Shown piece after piece: positions 1 to 7,486 of a stretch of DNA of 39,596 bases; position 1 is the first letter of the stretch, and each line of letters starts with the position of its first letter. Location: positions 1 to 39,596 of IMG/VR virus record IMGVR_UViG_3300025671_000170, one strand, 5' to 3'. The stretch is from a virus. The notes under the pieces were generated by a model, which was not told the DNA's origin, searched no databases, and saw only the letters and a program-made list of their open reading frames with translations. The translations under genes and the position numbers were made by a program.

Positions 1-295
1 ATAAATGTTTTCCTATTCTTCTGTGATATTTATAATCGTGATTATGTATGTCTACTCCAACAGCAAGTTGTTCTACTGTGTTAACTCTATTAACCCTAGC
101 TGAAAATAATCTACCTTCAGGATAATTCTCAATACATTTTTTTAATTGTTTGTACCAATCGTTAGTAGTTAAGATAGCATCGTGGTCTAAAAAAACTAAC
201 CATTCGTCATCCTTGTATCTATTTAAAATGTCATTGTATCCCGAACCAAGGCAACTACCATAATTTGTATAGGAAATGTGAGGGTAGATTTTCAT
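1..295 (-). CDS. Glycosyltransferase, GT-A (family 2-like), N-terminal part
   Basis: This is the first 98 codons of a gene that runs off the left edge. The protein starts MKIYPHISYTN and carries a GSGYND segment near residues 18-22, then a hydrophobic strand ending in FLDHDA (residues 35-40). That matches the nucleotide-sugar/metal-binding DxD region of small GT-A enzymes common in marine phages, which transfer a sugar from an activated nucleotide donor. I place the start at the ATG at 293-295, the first in the frame, just after a 9-bp hairpin. No clear Shine-Dalgarno (SD) sequence is visible. It is the third glycosyltransferase in the window. The acceptor is unknown; virion or host-surface glycosylation is inference. 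Confidence 0.7.
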   Translation of the reverse strand, partial: MKIYPHISYTNYGSCLGSGYNDILNRYKDDEWLVFLDHDAILTTNDWYKQLKKCIENYPEGRLFSARVNRVNTVEQLAVGVDIHNHDYKYHRRIGKHL

Positions 296-297
296 TG

Positions 298-319
298 TCT
301 ATCTTTTAACAAAGATAGA
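298..319 (-). promoter_or_regulatory. Perfect 9-bp hairpin in front of the glycosyltransferase start
   Basis: TCTATCTTT (298-306) and AAAGATAGA (311-319) form a perfect stem with a 4-base loop. On the minus-strand transcript the stem ends two bases before the ATG at 295. It lies between the stop of the 89-residue protein and the next gene, so it may modulate translation or act as a weak transcription stop. There is no long U tract. Confidence 0.4.
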
Positions 320-334
320 TATAAAATCAAGACT

Positions 335-604
335 TTATATTTTAATTAAACCGCCGTAGTATTTTTTTGTTAGTGTTTTAACAAATGTAGGAGTTGGGCC
401 TGTGTTACCCGCAGCTCTTTTTCGTTTGACAGCACTCGCCTTTTGCGAAGCGCTCATCTGTGTGGCTTTTGCAAGGGGTACGCATTTTGGATATTTTCTC
501 TTTGAGCTGTTTGATCTCCCGCAAGCTTGATACTGCCCATTCTTCTTCGGAGCTCCAATGTCTACCCATTTTTCTTGAAACCATTTTTTTAATCCTTGTG
601 CCAT
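335..604 (-). CDS. Small basic phage protein, 89 aa
   Basis: This is a lysine/arginine-rich protein with a KKWFQEKWVDIG segment near the N-terminus, two cysteines (CGRS and KCVP, residues about 28 and 41) and a KRKRAAGN stretch. Small proteins of this type are frequent in marine phage late regions and have no assigned function; nucleic-acid binding is possible from the charge. The ATG at 604 shares a base with the stop of the upstream gene (TAATG), so it is translationally coupled and is the last gene of the late block before the glycosyltransferase. Confidence 0.75.
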   Translation of the reverse strand: MAQGLKKWFQEKWVDIGAPKKNGQYQACGRSNSSKRKYPKCVPLAKATQMSASQKASAVKRKRAAGNTGPTPTFVKTLTKKYYGGLIKI

Positions 605-897
605 TATAGTAAATCTTTAAGATACTCATCCATACCTTTTGTAGCCGTATGATATTCGTGTCTCATTTCAAATTCTTTTTTAGTTTCTGTAGGTTGCTTA
701 ACTGCTCTACCTACATAAGCTTTGACCATTTTACCGTGTTTCATTTTTTTAGGACCCCAGTCTTTTCTTTTCACGCCTGACGGGTCTTTAATTTTACCTG
801 CACAAATTTTAGAAGCATAAGCATTTGCATAAGCTGAAGGATAAACCTTAAACTTTCTTTTTGCTGCTGCTTTTCCTCTTGCACAAAGTTTAGTCAT
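604..897 (-). CDS. Small basic phage protein, 97 aa
   Basis: The N-terminus MTKLCARGKAAAKRKFKVYP is followed by SAYANAYASKICAG, a pattern that recurs in small proteins of marine podoviruses and myoviruses. It has two cysteines and is very basic. I know no function for the family. The start overlaps the holin-like gene stop by one base (TAATG at 897), and its own stop overlaps the next start. The chain of overlaps from portal to here suggests late co-expression with head and lysis genes. Confidence 0.75.
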   Translation of the reverse strand: MTKLCARGKAAAKRKFKVYPSAYANAYASKICAGKIKDPSGVKRKDWGPKKMKHGKMVKAYVGRAVKQPTETKKEFEMRHEYHTATKGMDEYLKDLL

Positions 898-1286
898 TAT
901 TTTCCTTTATTCATATTTATTACGTCTGTAGCCTTAAGTCCGTAAATTGCTGCGACTACTGAAACCCAAAGGCCAACTATCCACCAAGGCATCTCTTGTA
1001 ATTTTTGAAAATATAAATCAATCTTCTCTTGCATCTTTTCATCTTCTGCAAACACAGAATATGCAAGCAAAAACAGTGGTGAAGAAATTGTTAAAAGTAC
1101 AAATTCGTCTTTCCAGTCGTTTTTTTGATTTTCTGCAATCTTGCCACTAAACTCTATTTCTCCACGTTTCATTTTTTCTATGTGAAGAAGTTTTGCTTCT
1201 GACATTGCAACATCAGCTGCTTTTTTATTTTTGTAGATTTCTAATCCAGATTTTAAACCTTGACCTAATAGACCCCAAGGAATCAT
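897..1286 (-). CDS. Putative holin, GTA-type (3TM family)
   Basis: This 129-residue protein has a charged N-terminal half (residues about 15-60, predicted helical) followed by two hydrophobic segments: VLLTISSPLFLLAYSVF (about 63-80) and PWWIVGLWVSVVAAIYGLKA (about 99-118). The order of a DEFVLL-type segment, a short linker, and PWWIVG followed by a small-residue-rich helix resembles the GTA_holin_3TM family, whose members permeabilise the inner membrane at lysis. It sits in the late operon, coupled by TAATG overlaps on both sides. No endolysin is recognisable nearby. Family assignment is by eye; another small membrane protein is the alternative. Confidence 0.55.
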   Translation of the reverse strand: MIPWGLLGQGLKSGLEIYKNKKAADVAMSEAKLLHIEKMKRGEIEFSGKIAENQKNDWKDEFVLLTISSPLFLLAYSVFAEDEKMQEKIDLYFQKLQEMPWWIVGLWVSVVAAIYGLKATDVINMNKGK

Positions 1287-1846
1287 TACTTGACCCCCGT
1301 AAATTTCCCACCTCTAATGGCTTTACCCATACCTCGGCACATACCACCATCTTTAAAAGTTTTAGTAAATGTTACAGTTGCACCTTTAGTTTTAGAATCA
1401 CCAAAAGAAGATTTTGATTTTCCAGATCTAACTCCAACATCTAATGTTGAATTTTTTCCAACATTAAATCTTTTGTCGTAAGATATACCTTTTGATTTTG
1501 TTTTATAATCTGAGTAACCAGGCATACTTTCAGTTACGTTTGATTTACTTAAAGTAATATTTCCAAATTTTGTTCCAACACCTACACTACCTGCTTTGGT
1601 ATCTCTTTTAAGTTTACCTTCAACCGTAGTTTCTTGTGTGCCCGATGGCGATACAGTTATTGGGCCAATTAAATCTTTTAACTTACTACCTGAATTAAAT
1701 TTTCTAGGTCTTCCGTAAGTTACTTCTCCTGTTTCTGTATCTGTTACAGTTGGTGAACCTTCTTTAGACATAGGAAGGTCTTTTGTAGCTTCGTTTAATT
1801 TTCTTTTATATTCTTTTGCTCTAATTCTAGCTCTTTTCTTATCCAT
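1286..1846 (-). CDS. Late protein of unknown function with beta-rich body, 186 aa
   Basis: After a basic helical N-terminus (KKRARIRAKEYKRKLNEA), residues about 40-165 alternate short Thr/Ser/Gly-rich strands (VSPSGTQETTVEG, GSVGVGTKFGNITLSKS, NSTLDVGVRSGKSKSS, ATVTFTKTF). This is an up-and-down beta pattern such as a small barrel. The C-terminus RGMGKAIRGGKFTGVK nearly repeats the C-terminus of the gene just upstream. It is coupled to both neighbours by TAATG overlaps and lies between portal and holin, so a virion or assembly role is inferred. I do not recognise a named family. Confidence 0.7.
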   Translation of the reverse strand: MDKKRARIRAKEYKRKLNEATKDLPMSKEGSPTVTDTETGEVTYGRPRKFNSGSKLKDLIGPITVSPSGTQETTVEGKLKRDTKAGSVGVGTKFGNITLSKSNVTESMPGYSDYKTKSKGISYDKRFNVGKNSTLDVGVRSGKSKSSFGDSKTKGATVTFTKTFKDGGMCRGMGKAIRGGKFTGVK

Positions 1847-2541
1847 TAGTATACTCCACTAAATTTAGTTCCTCTTATAGCTTTACCTATACCTCTCATA
1901 CTAACACTTTTCTTACTATTAGTCTTTACCCCGCCATTTTTTAATTTAACCGGCGGCACTTGTGGGTTAGGCCCTCTTTTCGGTGGTGGCCCGCTAGGTA
2001 CACCACCGTTCCTGTACGCACGGAAAGGGAAAAATTTTTGAGCTGTAAATTTTTCTTCAGTAGTTGTTTCCTTTTTAGGTAAAATAGGTTTTTTTAAAAC
2101 CATAGGTGTATCGTTACTGTCCCCACCTACATAAGGTTGTATAACTGGTTTCTTAGCGTAGGTAGTTGTAAACGAACCTGATAATCTTGCATCAGCTGTC
2201 TTCTTAGTTGTTTGTGGTGTTAATACTTCTCTAACTTTAGGACCAACTGTTTTTGCAGCTTTAACAGCTAAACCTAATCCGCTAACATCAAATATACCTT
2301 TGCCAATTAAATTTAATGCAGTAGTTGTTGTATCAAAAAATCCTTTAGCACCTGTATCTTTTTTTGCTTGTGTAGTTTGAGTTGTTGTTGGTGCTCCGCC
2401 ACCATCTCCTCCTTGATAGCTATCTTGAAAAGCTTGAGCTGCAGCTCTACCTGACTCATACATACTGCTAGACATCTCAGATGTCATAAAATCACCTGAG
2501 TATGCTTTTTTAATTTTTAATTTTTTATTTTTTCTTTTCAT
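1846..2541 (-). CDS. Late protein downstream of portal, 231 aa, shares C-terminal motif with its neighbour
   Basis: The start MKRKNKKLKIKKAYSG is very basic. The middle is low-complexity (GGDGGGAPTTTQTTQAKK) with a short Ala/Gly/Val helix (FDVSGLGLAVKAAKTVG, about residue 84-100) and a Pro/Gly-rich stretch (GVPSGPPPKRGPNPQVPP). The C-terminus RGIGKAIRGTKFSGVY matches that of the 186-residue protein encoded next. It overlaps the portal gene by 17 bases. The position where many podoviruses encode scaffold and capsid is occupied by this and the next gene, but neither looks like a capsid. The function is unknown. Confidence 0.7.
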   Translation of the reverse strand: MKRKNKKLKIKKAYSGDFMTSEMSSSMYESGRAAAQAFQDSYQGGDGGGAPTTTQTTQAKKDTGAKGFFDTTTTALNLIGKGIFDVSGLGLAVKAAKTVGPKVREVLTPQTTKKTADARLSGSFTTTYAKKPVIQPYVGGDSNDTPMVLKKPILPKKETTTEEKFTAQKFFPFRAYRNGGVPSGPPPKRGPNPQVPPVKLKNGGVKTNSKKSVSMRGIGKAIRGTKFSGVY

Positions 2542-4858
2542 TTTTAGCTTTCTGTACAGCTAGTTTTTCTCTAGCAACTCTCATTCTCTCTTGGTGTTGC
2601 TCTTCAGAATCTTCAAGCTTCATTTTCTCAAGATCTAATCTTTCGTCAATCTCTTCAGCTTTCAATTCATAGTTTAACATATTCTCTTGTGCTTTTCTTT
2701 GTAGGTCTAAAGCTTTTAAATCTAACTCTCTTTGTTTCAAAGCAACGAGTGGGTCTTGTTGTCCTTGGGCTTCGGACTGTGCTAGTTCCATCGTTAGTTG
2801 AGAAACTCTGTTTGCAATCATTGCATTGATTTGAATCTCTGCTGTTTTAGGATCCTCTTGCATCATTTGTTGTAGTTGAGGATTACTTGCAATTGTAGCA
2901 CCAACTTCTCCTTGTGCTTTTAAACTTACGTGTTCTGAAACGTGTCCTTGTAATAATGCGTAGACCATTGGATTAATCTGCACCATTCTTGTAGCCATAA
3001 ATGCTCTATGTGCTTGAATGTGTGCATCGTGGTCTTGTTCAGGAAATGCTTTTGGTAATTTCATCTGAAGTGCTTCCATATTTTCTATAGCTGGGTCTTT
3101 AGGTATAGGCATTTCTTCAGGTCTTAGAAGATTATCAATTTCTTTTGTACCTAATGACTCATATACTCTACGATATGCTTCTCTGATGTTGTGTAATTGT
3201 GGAGCACTTAGTGCAATCTTTAAATTTTCGTTAGCAAGTGTAACTCTTTGTGCCATTGAGAAGACATTTGGGTCAGCAACAGGAATTACATCTACTCGAT
3301 CGTCAAAATCTTGTACTTTAATCAGCCTATCTGCACCATATACGGAATACGGATACACCGGTGGCAGATAAACTGAAAAGATTTTAGCTAAAAGTCTGAA
3401 TTCTTTCTTCATTGCGTAGTAACATCGCTTGTGTATTGCGCTCATGACTCTCGAACCACGTTCTAATAGTGCAATTGTTGTGCCAACTGCTCTATTTTGT
3501 GAATCATTGCCTACATCCATCTCTGTAATTGCTGCAAATCTCTGACCTGCACCAACCACGAAGCCTAAAAGTTGAAATAATGTAGCTGATGGTTCTTTAA
3601 ATGGTAAAATTTGAAACTGATCTCTGATATTTCCGCCTGGTGCGTCCACATCTCTAAACTCTCCAGGTCTAAATGGCTGATCGTCGTCCCTAATTCTGAT
3701 GCCTCTCGACTTAAATCCTGCAGGTAAGTTAGATAATGTACCCGCATCTAGTAATTGTCTTAGTGCTTGTGTAGCTGTTCTCGATAATCCACCTATCATA
3801 TGGATTAAACCAAAGCCATAAAAGCCTAAACCTGGTAAAAATTTGTAGTGAACGAAGTATTCTTTTCTTTTTTTCATCTCATCCGTCATATCGTAGTTAC
3901 GATAAATGGATAAAACTTCTCCTGAACCTTCATCGATGGTAACAATGTAAGGAAGTTTTACATCTTTCTCTGCATCTTCATACTCATATTCTTCTAAATT
4001 TAAATCTACGTGCATTTCTAAAATGTTAAAGTTGCTAGGATCTTCTCCTGATGGAGAAATTCCTTCTAGCTCTTCGTATTTTTTCTGTATTTGTGATTTT
4101 TCAAACTGAACAGGTTGTAATTCTACATCTCTGTAGAAACCTGCTTTTTGTTGTTTTAGGATTTCGTTCTCTCCCATCTTAACAACGTGAGTAATTCTTT
4201 CGCAATCCATTAAATCAGTTGCGTAGTAAGGCACCACTAAGTCTTCTGCCGGTACAAATTTTGCAACGGCTCTTTGCATAATTTCATCGTAGTAAACTTT
4301 TTTAAATGCAGAACCTGCTAGTGGTAAATAAAATAATAGTTGATCCATATCAGGTGTGTATTCTTCCATCTGATCTGTGATCATATAATTCATAAATTCT
4401 TGAACACGACTTGCTTGTTCAACTTTTTGTTGATCCTCAGCTCCAATGACTTTGGTTCTTACAGGACCATCGCTTGGTAGTAATTCTTTATAGGCTTGTG
4501 CTTGAAATTGTGTAACGGCTTCGGCTAAGAGTGGATGAGTCACGGCTGCCGATCCTTTAAACGGTCTAGTCATTTCAAAATATTTAAATCCTAATAGATC
4601 TAAACCGTTTGTATAGGATGTCTCCCAATCTTTTCTTGAAATTTTATCTTTCTTGTATTCGTCGACAAGTTCTTTAGAAATACTTTTTAGAACGTCCTCA
4701 GATAAATCTAACGCAAGATTTTTATAAAACTCTTGCGAGTCCTCAACAACCTCTTGTGTTGTTAAGTCTTCGTTATCCGATTCTAATTCAATATCTACTT
4801 CTTCAGTTTCAGGAGTCTCAATAACTTGTTCCTCCATTACTTTATCGACTTCAGCCAT
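2525..4858 (-). CDS. Portal protein
   Basis: This 777-residue protein is in the size range of podovirus portals. It would form the dodecameric ring at the capsid vertex through which DNA is packaged and ejected. Features are an acidic N-terminus, then WETSYTNGLDLLGFKY, RPFKGSAAVTHPLLAEAVTQF and a conserved core around LPLAGSAFKKVYYD and FVPAEDLVVPYYATDL. A long charged coiled-coil C-terminus (about residues 690-777, many ELKAEEIDERL-type heptads) matches a portal barrel/crown region. The ATG at 4858 overlaps the upstream stop (TAATG) and is preferred to an upstream TTG at 4864. Terminase is two genes upstream, as expected. Confidence 0.9.
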   Translation of the reverse strand: MAEVDKVMEEQVIETPETEEVDIELESDNEDLTTQEVVEDSQEFYKNLALDLSEDVLKSISKELVDEYKKDKISRKDWETSYTNGLDLLGFKYFEMTRPFKGSAAVTHPLLAEAVTQFQAQAYKELLPSDGPVRTKVIGAEDQQKVEQASRVQEFMNYMITDQMEEYTPDMDQLLFYLPLAGSAFKKVYYDEIMQRAVAKFVPAEDLVVPYYATDLMDCERITHVVKMGENEILKQQKAGFYRDVELQPVQFEKSQIQKKYEELEGISPSGEDPSNFNILEMHVDLNLEEYEYEDAEKDVKLPYIVTIDEGSGEVLSIYRNYDMTDEMKKRKEYFVHYKFLPGLGFYGFGLIHMIGGLSRTATQALRQLLDAGTLSNLPAGFKSRGIRIRDDDQPFRPGEFRDVDAPGGNIRDQFQILPFKEPSATLFQLLGFVVGAGQRFAAITEMDVGNDSQNRAVGTTIALLERGSRVMSAIHKRCYYAMKKEFRLLAKIFSVYLPPVYPYSVYGADRLIKVQDFDDRVDVIPVADPNVFSMAQRVTLANENLKIALSAPQLHNIREAYRRVYESLGTKEIDNLLRPEEMPIPKDPAIENMEALQMKLPKAFPEQDHDAHIQAHRAFMATRMVQINPMVYALLQGHVSEHVSLKAQGEVGATIASNPQLQQMMQEDPKTAEIQINAMIANRVSQLTMELAQSEAQGQQDPLVALKQRELDLKALDLQRKAQENMLNYELKAEEIDERLDLEKMKLEDSEEQHQERMRVAREKLAVQKAKNEKKK

Positions 4859-5211
4859 TAGCAAATCTTAGTTGGTTTTTTTCTTCCTAATTTTTGACCT
4901 CTAGCCATAACCATAGTACCACTTTTAGCTTTCATCATCTTACCGTACTTAGCACCATCCATTGCCCCAAGTCCAAACATTTCGTCTTGTCCTGACATAG
5001 GCATATCCTGATACATTTTTCTTCTTCCGATAGATCTGATTCTAGCTTTTGCAGATGTGTCCTCTGGTCTTAGCATCTTTACGCCAGCTTCGTCATATGT
5101 AGAATCCATGGCACTTTCTCCCGCGCCTTTTCTTCCTAACATCTTAGAAGCACCGTAAGCAGCTAAACCCGCAGCAATAGCCGCTGCGATTTTTTTTGAT
5201 TTTTTTGCCAT
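4858..5211 (-). CDS. Small basic protein between terminase and portal, 117 aa
   Basis: The N-terminus MAKKSKKIAAAIAAGLAAYG has a basic lead followed by an Ala-rich helix, then a Met/Gly/Lys-rich remainder with repeated KYGKMMKAKSG and GRKK patterns. The start at 5211 is fixed by a good SD (AAGGAG 8 bases upstream) in the short gap after the terminase stop. A longer frame extending into terminase has no such site. Its position suggests a head-completion or DNA-associated virion role, but I recognise no family. Confidence 0.75.
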   Translation of the reverse strand: MAKKSKKIAAAIAAGLAAYGASKMLGRKGAGESAMDSTYDEAGVKMLRPEDTSAKARIRSIGRRKMYQDMPMSGQDEMFGLGAMDGAKYGKMMKAKSGTMVMARGQKLGRKKPTKIC

Positions 5212-5221
5212 AGTATTCTCC

Positions 5222-6703
5222 TTAGTAATATATATATTTTTCGTGAGTGTAAATACTTTCTTCTTCCTTTTCATCGGAATAAGTACTTACAAAATAACCT
5301 TGTCGGTATCTTAACATAGCTTGTGTCGTACTGTCCACATAATCGTCGTGTTCTCCGTGCGGAAAAGCTGCACATTCCTCAATAACCTCTTCAGCAAACT
5401 TCTCGCCGTGAGGGTAATAAACTTGGCCTGATTCAAAGATAGGAGCACAGGCATTAACTCTTGTATGTTTGTCACGCCCCTTAGATGGTACGTAATCTAA
5501 TACCGGTATACCCATTCTTCTAAGCTCGTGTATCAATGGTTGGCCCGTGGCTTTTGCCTCGATGATGATAGATTCAGGTTGCCAATATTTGTATTGATCT
5601 AGGGCAACAGCTTTTAGTTCAGGGAAATCGTATTTACCTCTAACCGCATCGATAAGCATCACTGCATCAGCTGCACCATCTTGTGGTGAAAAAATTCCCC
5701 ACGTGGTAATCGCAGAGTAGTCGGCAGTTTCTTTTTTACTGAACGCCGTATCGTAAGATTGAATGACGTGTTTAAGTACGGGCATTGGGCCGTGGTACGG
5801 GATCCACCAATCACGCTTGATGATGGCTCCTTCTTCTGAAGTTGGTTCTTGCATATACTGTGCCGACCAATGCCTCACGGACAACGACGCTTTAACCTTT
5901 TCCAATTCTTCTAGGTTCCAATATTCAGGCCACACGGGATTGCCACTTGGTAAGATTGCGGGAAAAGAAATTTGTCTCCAAGTATCTGCTTTAGGTTCTG
6001 TTTGTGATTTCAATAATCTTCCTGTTAAGTCATCTTGTGCCCAACGCGTCATAACTAAAACAATAGAACCTTTAGGTTGCAAACGCTGACGTGGCCCTGA
6101 CAAATACCAATCGTAAGTTCTTTCCATTGCGGAATCAGAAAGTGAATCTTGTTCTGTGTGTGGATCGTCGATAATAAGTAAGTCCGCCCCTCGTCCTGTA
6201 ATAGAACCGCCTACACCCGCTGCATAATATTCCCCACCATGATTGGTCTCCCAACGTCCTTTGGCCTTACTATCTTCTCGTAGTTTAACATCTCCAAAGA
6301 TCTCTTTATACTCTGCACTATCAATTAAGTTTCTAACTTTGGAACCAAACCTCGCAGATAGTTCTGCGTTGTGTGACACTTGCATTATTTTCTTTTTAGG
6401 ATATTTACCAATGTACCAAGCAGGAAAATAAATTGATGCAAACTCAGATTTGGTATGTCTTGGTGGCATATTAACTATTAACCTTCCTGCACTCTCTTTT
6501 GCAATCAATGTAAATTCAGAAGCTATATGCTGATGGTGGCCCCATTTGCGTGGGTCCCTTTCTGTACGACAAATAAAATCAGGCCAAACAGTTTTTACAA
6601 AATATAAAAAGTTGTCCTGACATAATTTTATATGATTAATCCAAGTTTTTTCTAACTTCAATCGTAATTGATCTGTCGTTAATAATTCAGTATTCGCTGA
6701 CAT
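5222..6703 (-). CDS. terL: Terminase large subunit
   Basis: This 493-residue packaging motor has an ATPase domain and a nuclease domain. Residues about 79-87 (MPPRHTKSE) are the variant Walker A, 175-181 (LLIIDDP) the Walker B, and VLVMTRW (about 215-221) the coupling motif. The C-terminal RNase H-like nuclease shows SYDTAFSKKETADYSA, an acidic IIIEAKATGQ segment and HGEHDDYVDS near the end. The enzyme cuts and translocates DNA into the prohead through the portal encoded downstream. Its ATG at 6703 lacks a strong SD. A promoter at 6752-6780 probably starts the late transcript. The small subunit is not adjacent but lies 6 kb upstream. Confidence 0.97.
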   Translation of the reverse strand: MSANTELLTTDQLRLKLEKTWINHIKLCQDNFLYFVKTVWPDFICRTERDPRKWGHHQHIASEFTLIAKESAGRLIVNMPPRHTKSEFASIYFPAWYIGKYPKKKIMQVSHNAELSARFGSKVRNLIDSAEYKEIFGDVKLREDSKAKGRWETNHGGEYYAAGVGGSITGRGADLLIIDDPHTEQDSLSDSAMERTYDWYLSGPRQRLQPKGSIVLVMTRWAQDDLTGRLLKSQTEPKADTWRQISFPAILPSGNPVWPEYWNLEELEKVKASLSVRHWSAQYMQEPTSEEGAIIKRDWWIPYHGPMPVLKHVIQSYDTAFSKKETADYSAITTWGIFSPQDGAADAVMLIDAVRGKYDFPELKAVALDQYKYWQPESIIIEAKATGQPLIHELRRMGIPVLDYVPSKGRDKHTRVNACAPIFESGQVYYPHGEKFAEEVIEECAAFPHGEHDDYVDSTTQAMLRYRQGYFVSTYSDEKEEESIYTHEKYIYY

Positions 6704-6716
6704 AATTCAGTTTTGC

Positions 6717-6743
6717 TTGGGTCCCTTTTAGATGGGTCCCCAA
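6717..6743 (-). promoter_or_regulatory. Leader hairpin ahead of terL
   Basis: TTGGG (717-721) pairs with CCCAA (739-743) and CCC (723-725) with GGG (734-736) around an 8-base loop (positions within 6717-6743). It lies between the predicted start point of the late promoter and the terL start codon and contains two copies of GGGACCCA on the transcript strand. It may affect translation of terL, whose SD is weak. Confidence 0.35.
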
Positions 6744-6751
6744 TACGTTTA

Positions 6752-6780
6752 AGGATACACTACATCTATTTATTATGCAA
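6752..6780 (-). promoter_or_regulatory. Putative late promoter for terL operon
   Basis: On the minus strand there is TTGCAT (revcomp 6775-6780), 17 bases, then TATCCT (revcomp 6752-6757). This sigma70-like promoter would start about 45 bases upstream of terL. The same -10 hexamer, TATCCT, is seen in the plus-strand promoter at 17975-18003. Confidence 0.5.
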
Positions 6781-6875
6781 GGTTAAGACCAAAATTGTTT
6801 CTTTATGTATAAAATTCCTGGAAAAAATTTTAATAAAAATTTTTTATGTCTGAAAGTTCGTTGGTACCTCTACGA

Positions 6876-6914
6876 TGGGAGACGTGGCCCGGATCACGGG
6901 CCACGTTTGGGAGA
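6876..6914. repeat. GC-rich 10-bp hairpin flanked by 7-bp direct repeats
   Basis: ACGTGGCCCG (6882-6891) and its complement (6897-6906) form a perfect stem with a 5-base loop. TGGGAGA occurs on both sides (6876-6882 and 6908-6914). It follows the stop of the metallopeptidase gene, so it could end that transcript, but no U tract follows on either strand. It is very G+C-rich against its surroundings. The rest of 6704-6918 holds only the terL promoter and leader. Confidence 0.6.
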
Positions 6915-6918
6915 TAAA

Positions 6919-7293
6919 CTATTTAATATGTTTTACAAAGTGTCTGTAACAATCAGCCTCGCTCAGAGGTTTTGCCGGCAGGCAAGCTGACATTAAAGGG
7001 CAGCTCTCGTCGTGGTCCTTGCCGTACACAGCGTGCAACACTTCATGAAGTACTACATGTGTTAACTTCTCTGGACCGTAATTAATCGCCTTCTCAGTGA
7101 TCCATAACTTGTTGGCTCTAAGCTTAGCAAGGCCCAGGGTTGCATCGTTGCCTGCTGTTGCATCTCCAACTTTAACCTGGATCCACGGCAGCTGAGTCAT
7201 TCTTTTAGCTTTATAGATTATATCTAATACAGCTCTTTTTAATTTATATGTCTCAGGTGACATTTTTTTATTTTTTATTATTTTATTTTTCAT
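6919..7293 (-). CDS. Putative zinc metallopeptidase (HExxH)
   Basis: This 124-residue protein has HEVLH at residues 83-87, inside VVLHEVLHAVYG, followed by a His at 94 and CPLM. This is the HExxH...H zinc-site arrangement of small metallopeptidases, with one residue more than the strict metzincin spacing. The upstream region (KLWITEKAINYGPEKLTHVV) fits the helix leading to the site. The start at 7293 is chosen for its SD (AAGGAG, 5 bases away); an upstream extension would read through the palindromic promoter at 7315-7343. The substrate is unknown; cleavage of a host or virion protein is inference. It appears to be transcribed alone. Confidence 0.65.
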   Translation of the reverse strand: MKNKIIKNKKMSPETYKLKRAVLDIIYKAKRMTQLPWIQVKVGDATAGNDATLGLAKLRANKLWITEKAINYGPEKLTHVVLHEVLHAVYGKDHDESCPLMSACLPAKPLSEADCYRHFVKHIK

Positions 7294-7314
7294 TTTATCT
7301 CCTTCGTTATAACT

Positions 7315-7343
7315 TTTATATCCCATCTTTATGGGAGATGCAA
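7315..7343 (-). promoter_or_regulatory. Promoter with palindromic operator (class B)
   Basis: On the minus strand there is TTGCAT (7338-7343), a 17-base spacer, then TATAAA (7315-7320). The spacer holds TCCCAT-N4-ATGGGA (7321-7336), so a repressor bound there would block RNA polymerase. It drives the metallopeptidase gene. A second copy of the operator class is at 8138-8153. Confidence 0.6.
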
Positions 7344-7355
7344 GGGCCATACCGT

Positions 7356-7378
7356 CCAAAATGGGTCGTTCATTTTGG
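7356..7378. promoter_or_regulatory. 8-bp inverted repeat CCAAAATG-N7-CATTTTGG
   Basis: These are perfect 8-bp arms (7356-7363 and 7371-7378) just upstream of the class B promoter. On the minus strand TTGACC abuts the repeat. It is a likely second protein-binding site, or the remains of another promoter. Confidence 0.45.
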
Positions 7379-7393
7379 GTCAACTAGACCTGG

Positions 7394-7486
7394 TTAAAAT
7401 AAACATAATAATAAAAACAAAATAAACATGAAAGTTATCGGATAAAAATATAACAACCTTAAAAGTAGTCCAATAAAATTATCCAT
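7394..7486 (-). CDS. 30-aa membrane peptide, copy 2
   Basis: The peptide starts MDNFIGLLLRLLYFYPI and ends in a second hydrophobic run; almost the whole chain could span a membrane. The ATG follows the upstream stop directly (TAAATG at 7489-7484), implying coupled translation. It is a paralogue of the peptide at 11943-12035: 24 of 30 residues are identical, and ten further codons differ only synonymously. That supports selection on the protein, and therefore a real gene despite the size. It is the last gene before the palindromic promoter region. The function is unknown; exclusion of superinfecting phage or lysis timing are guesses. Confidence 0.7.
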   Translation of the reverse strand: MDNFIGLLLRLLYFYPITFMFILFLLLCLF

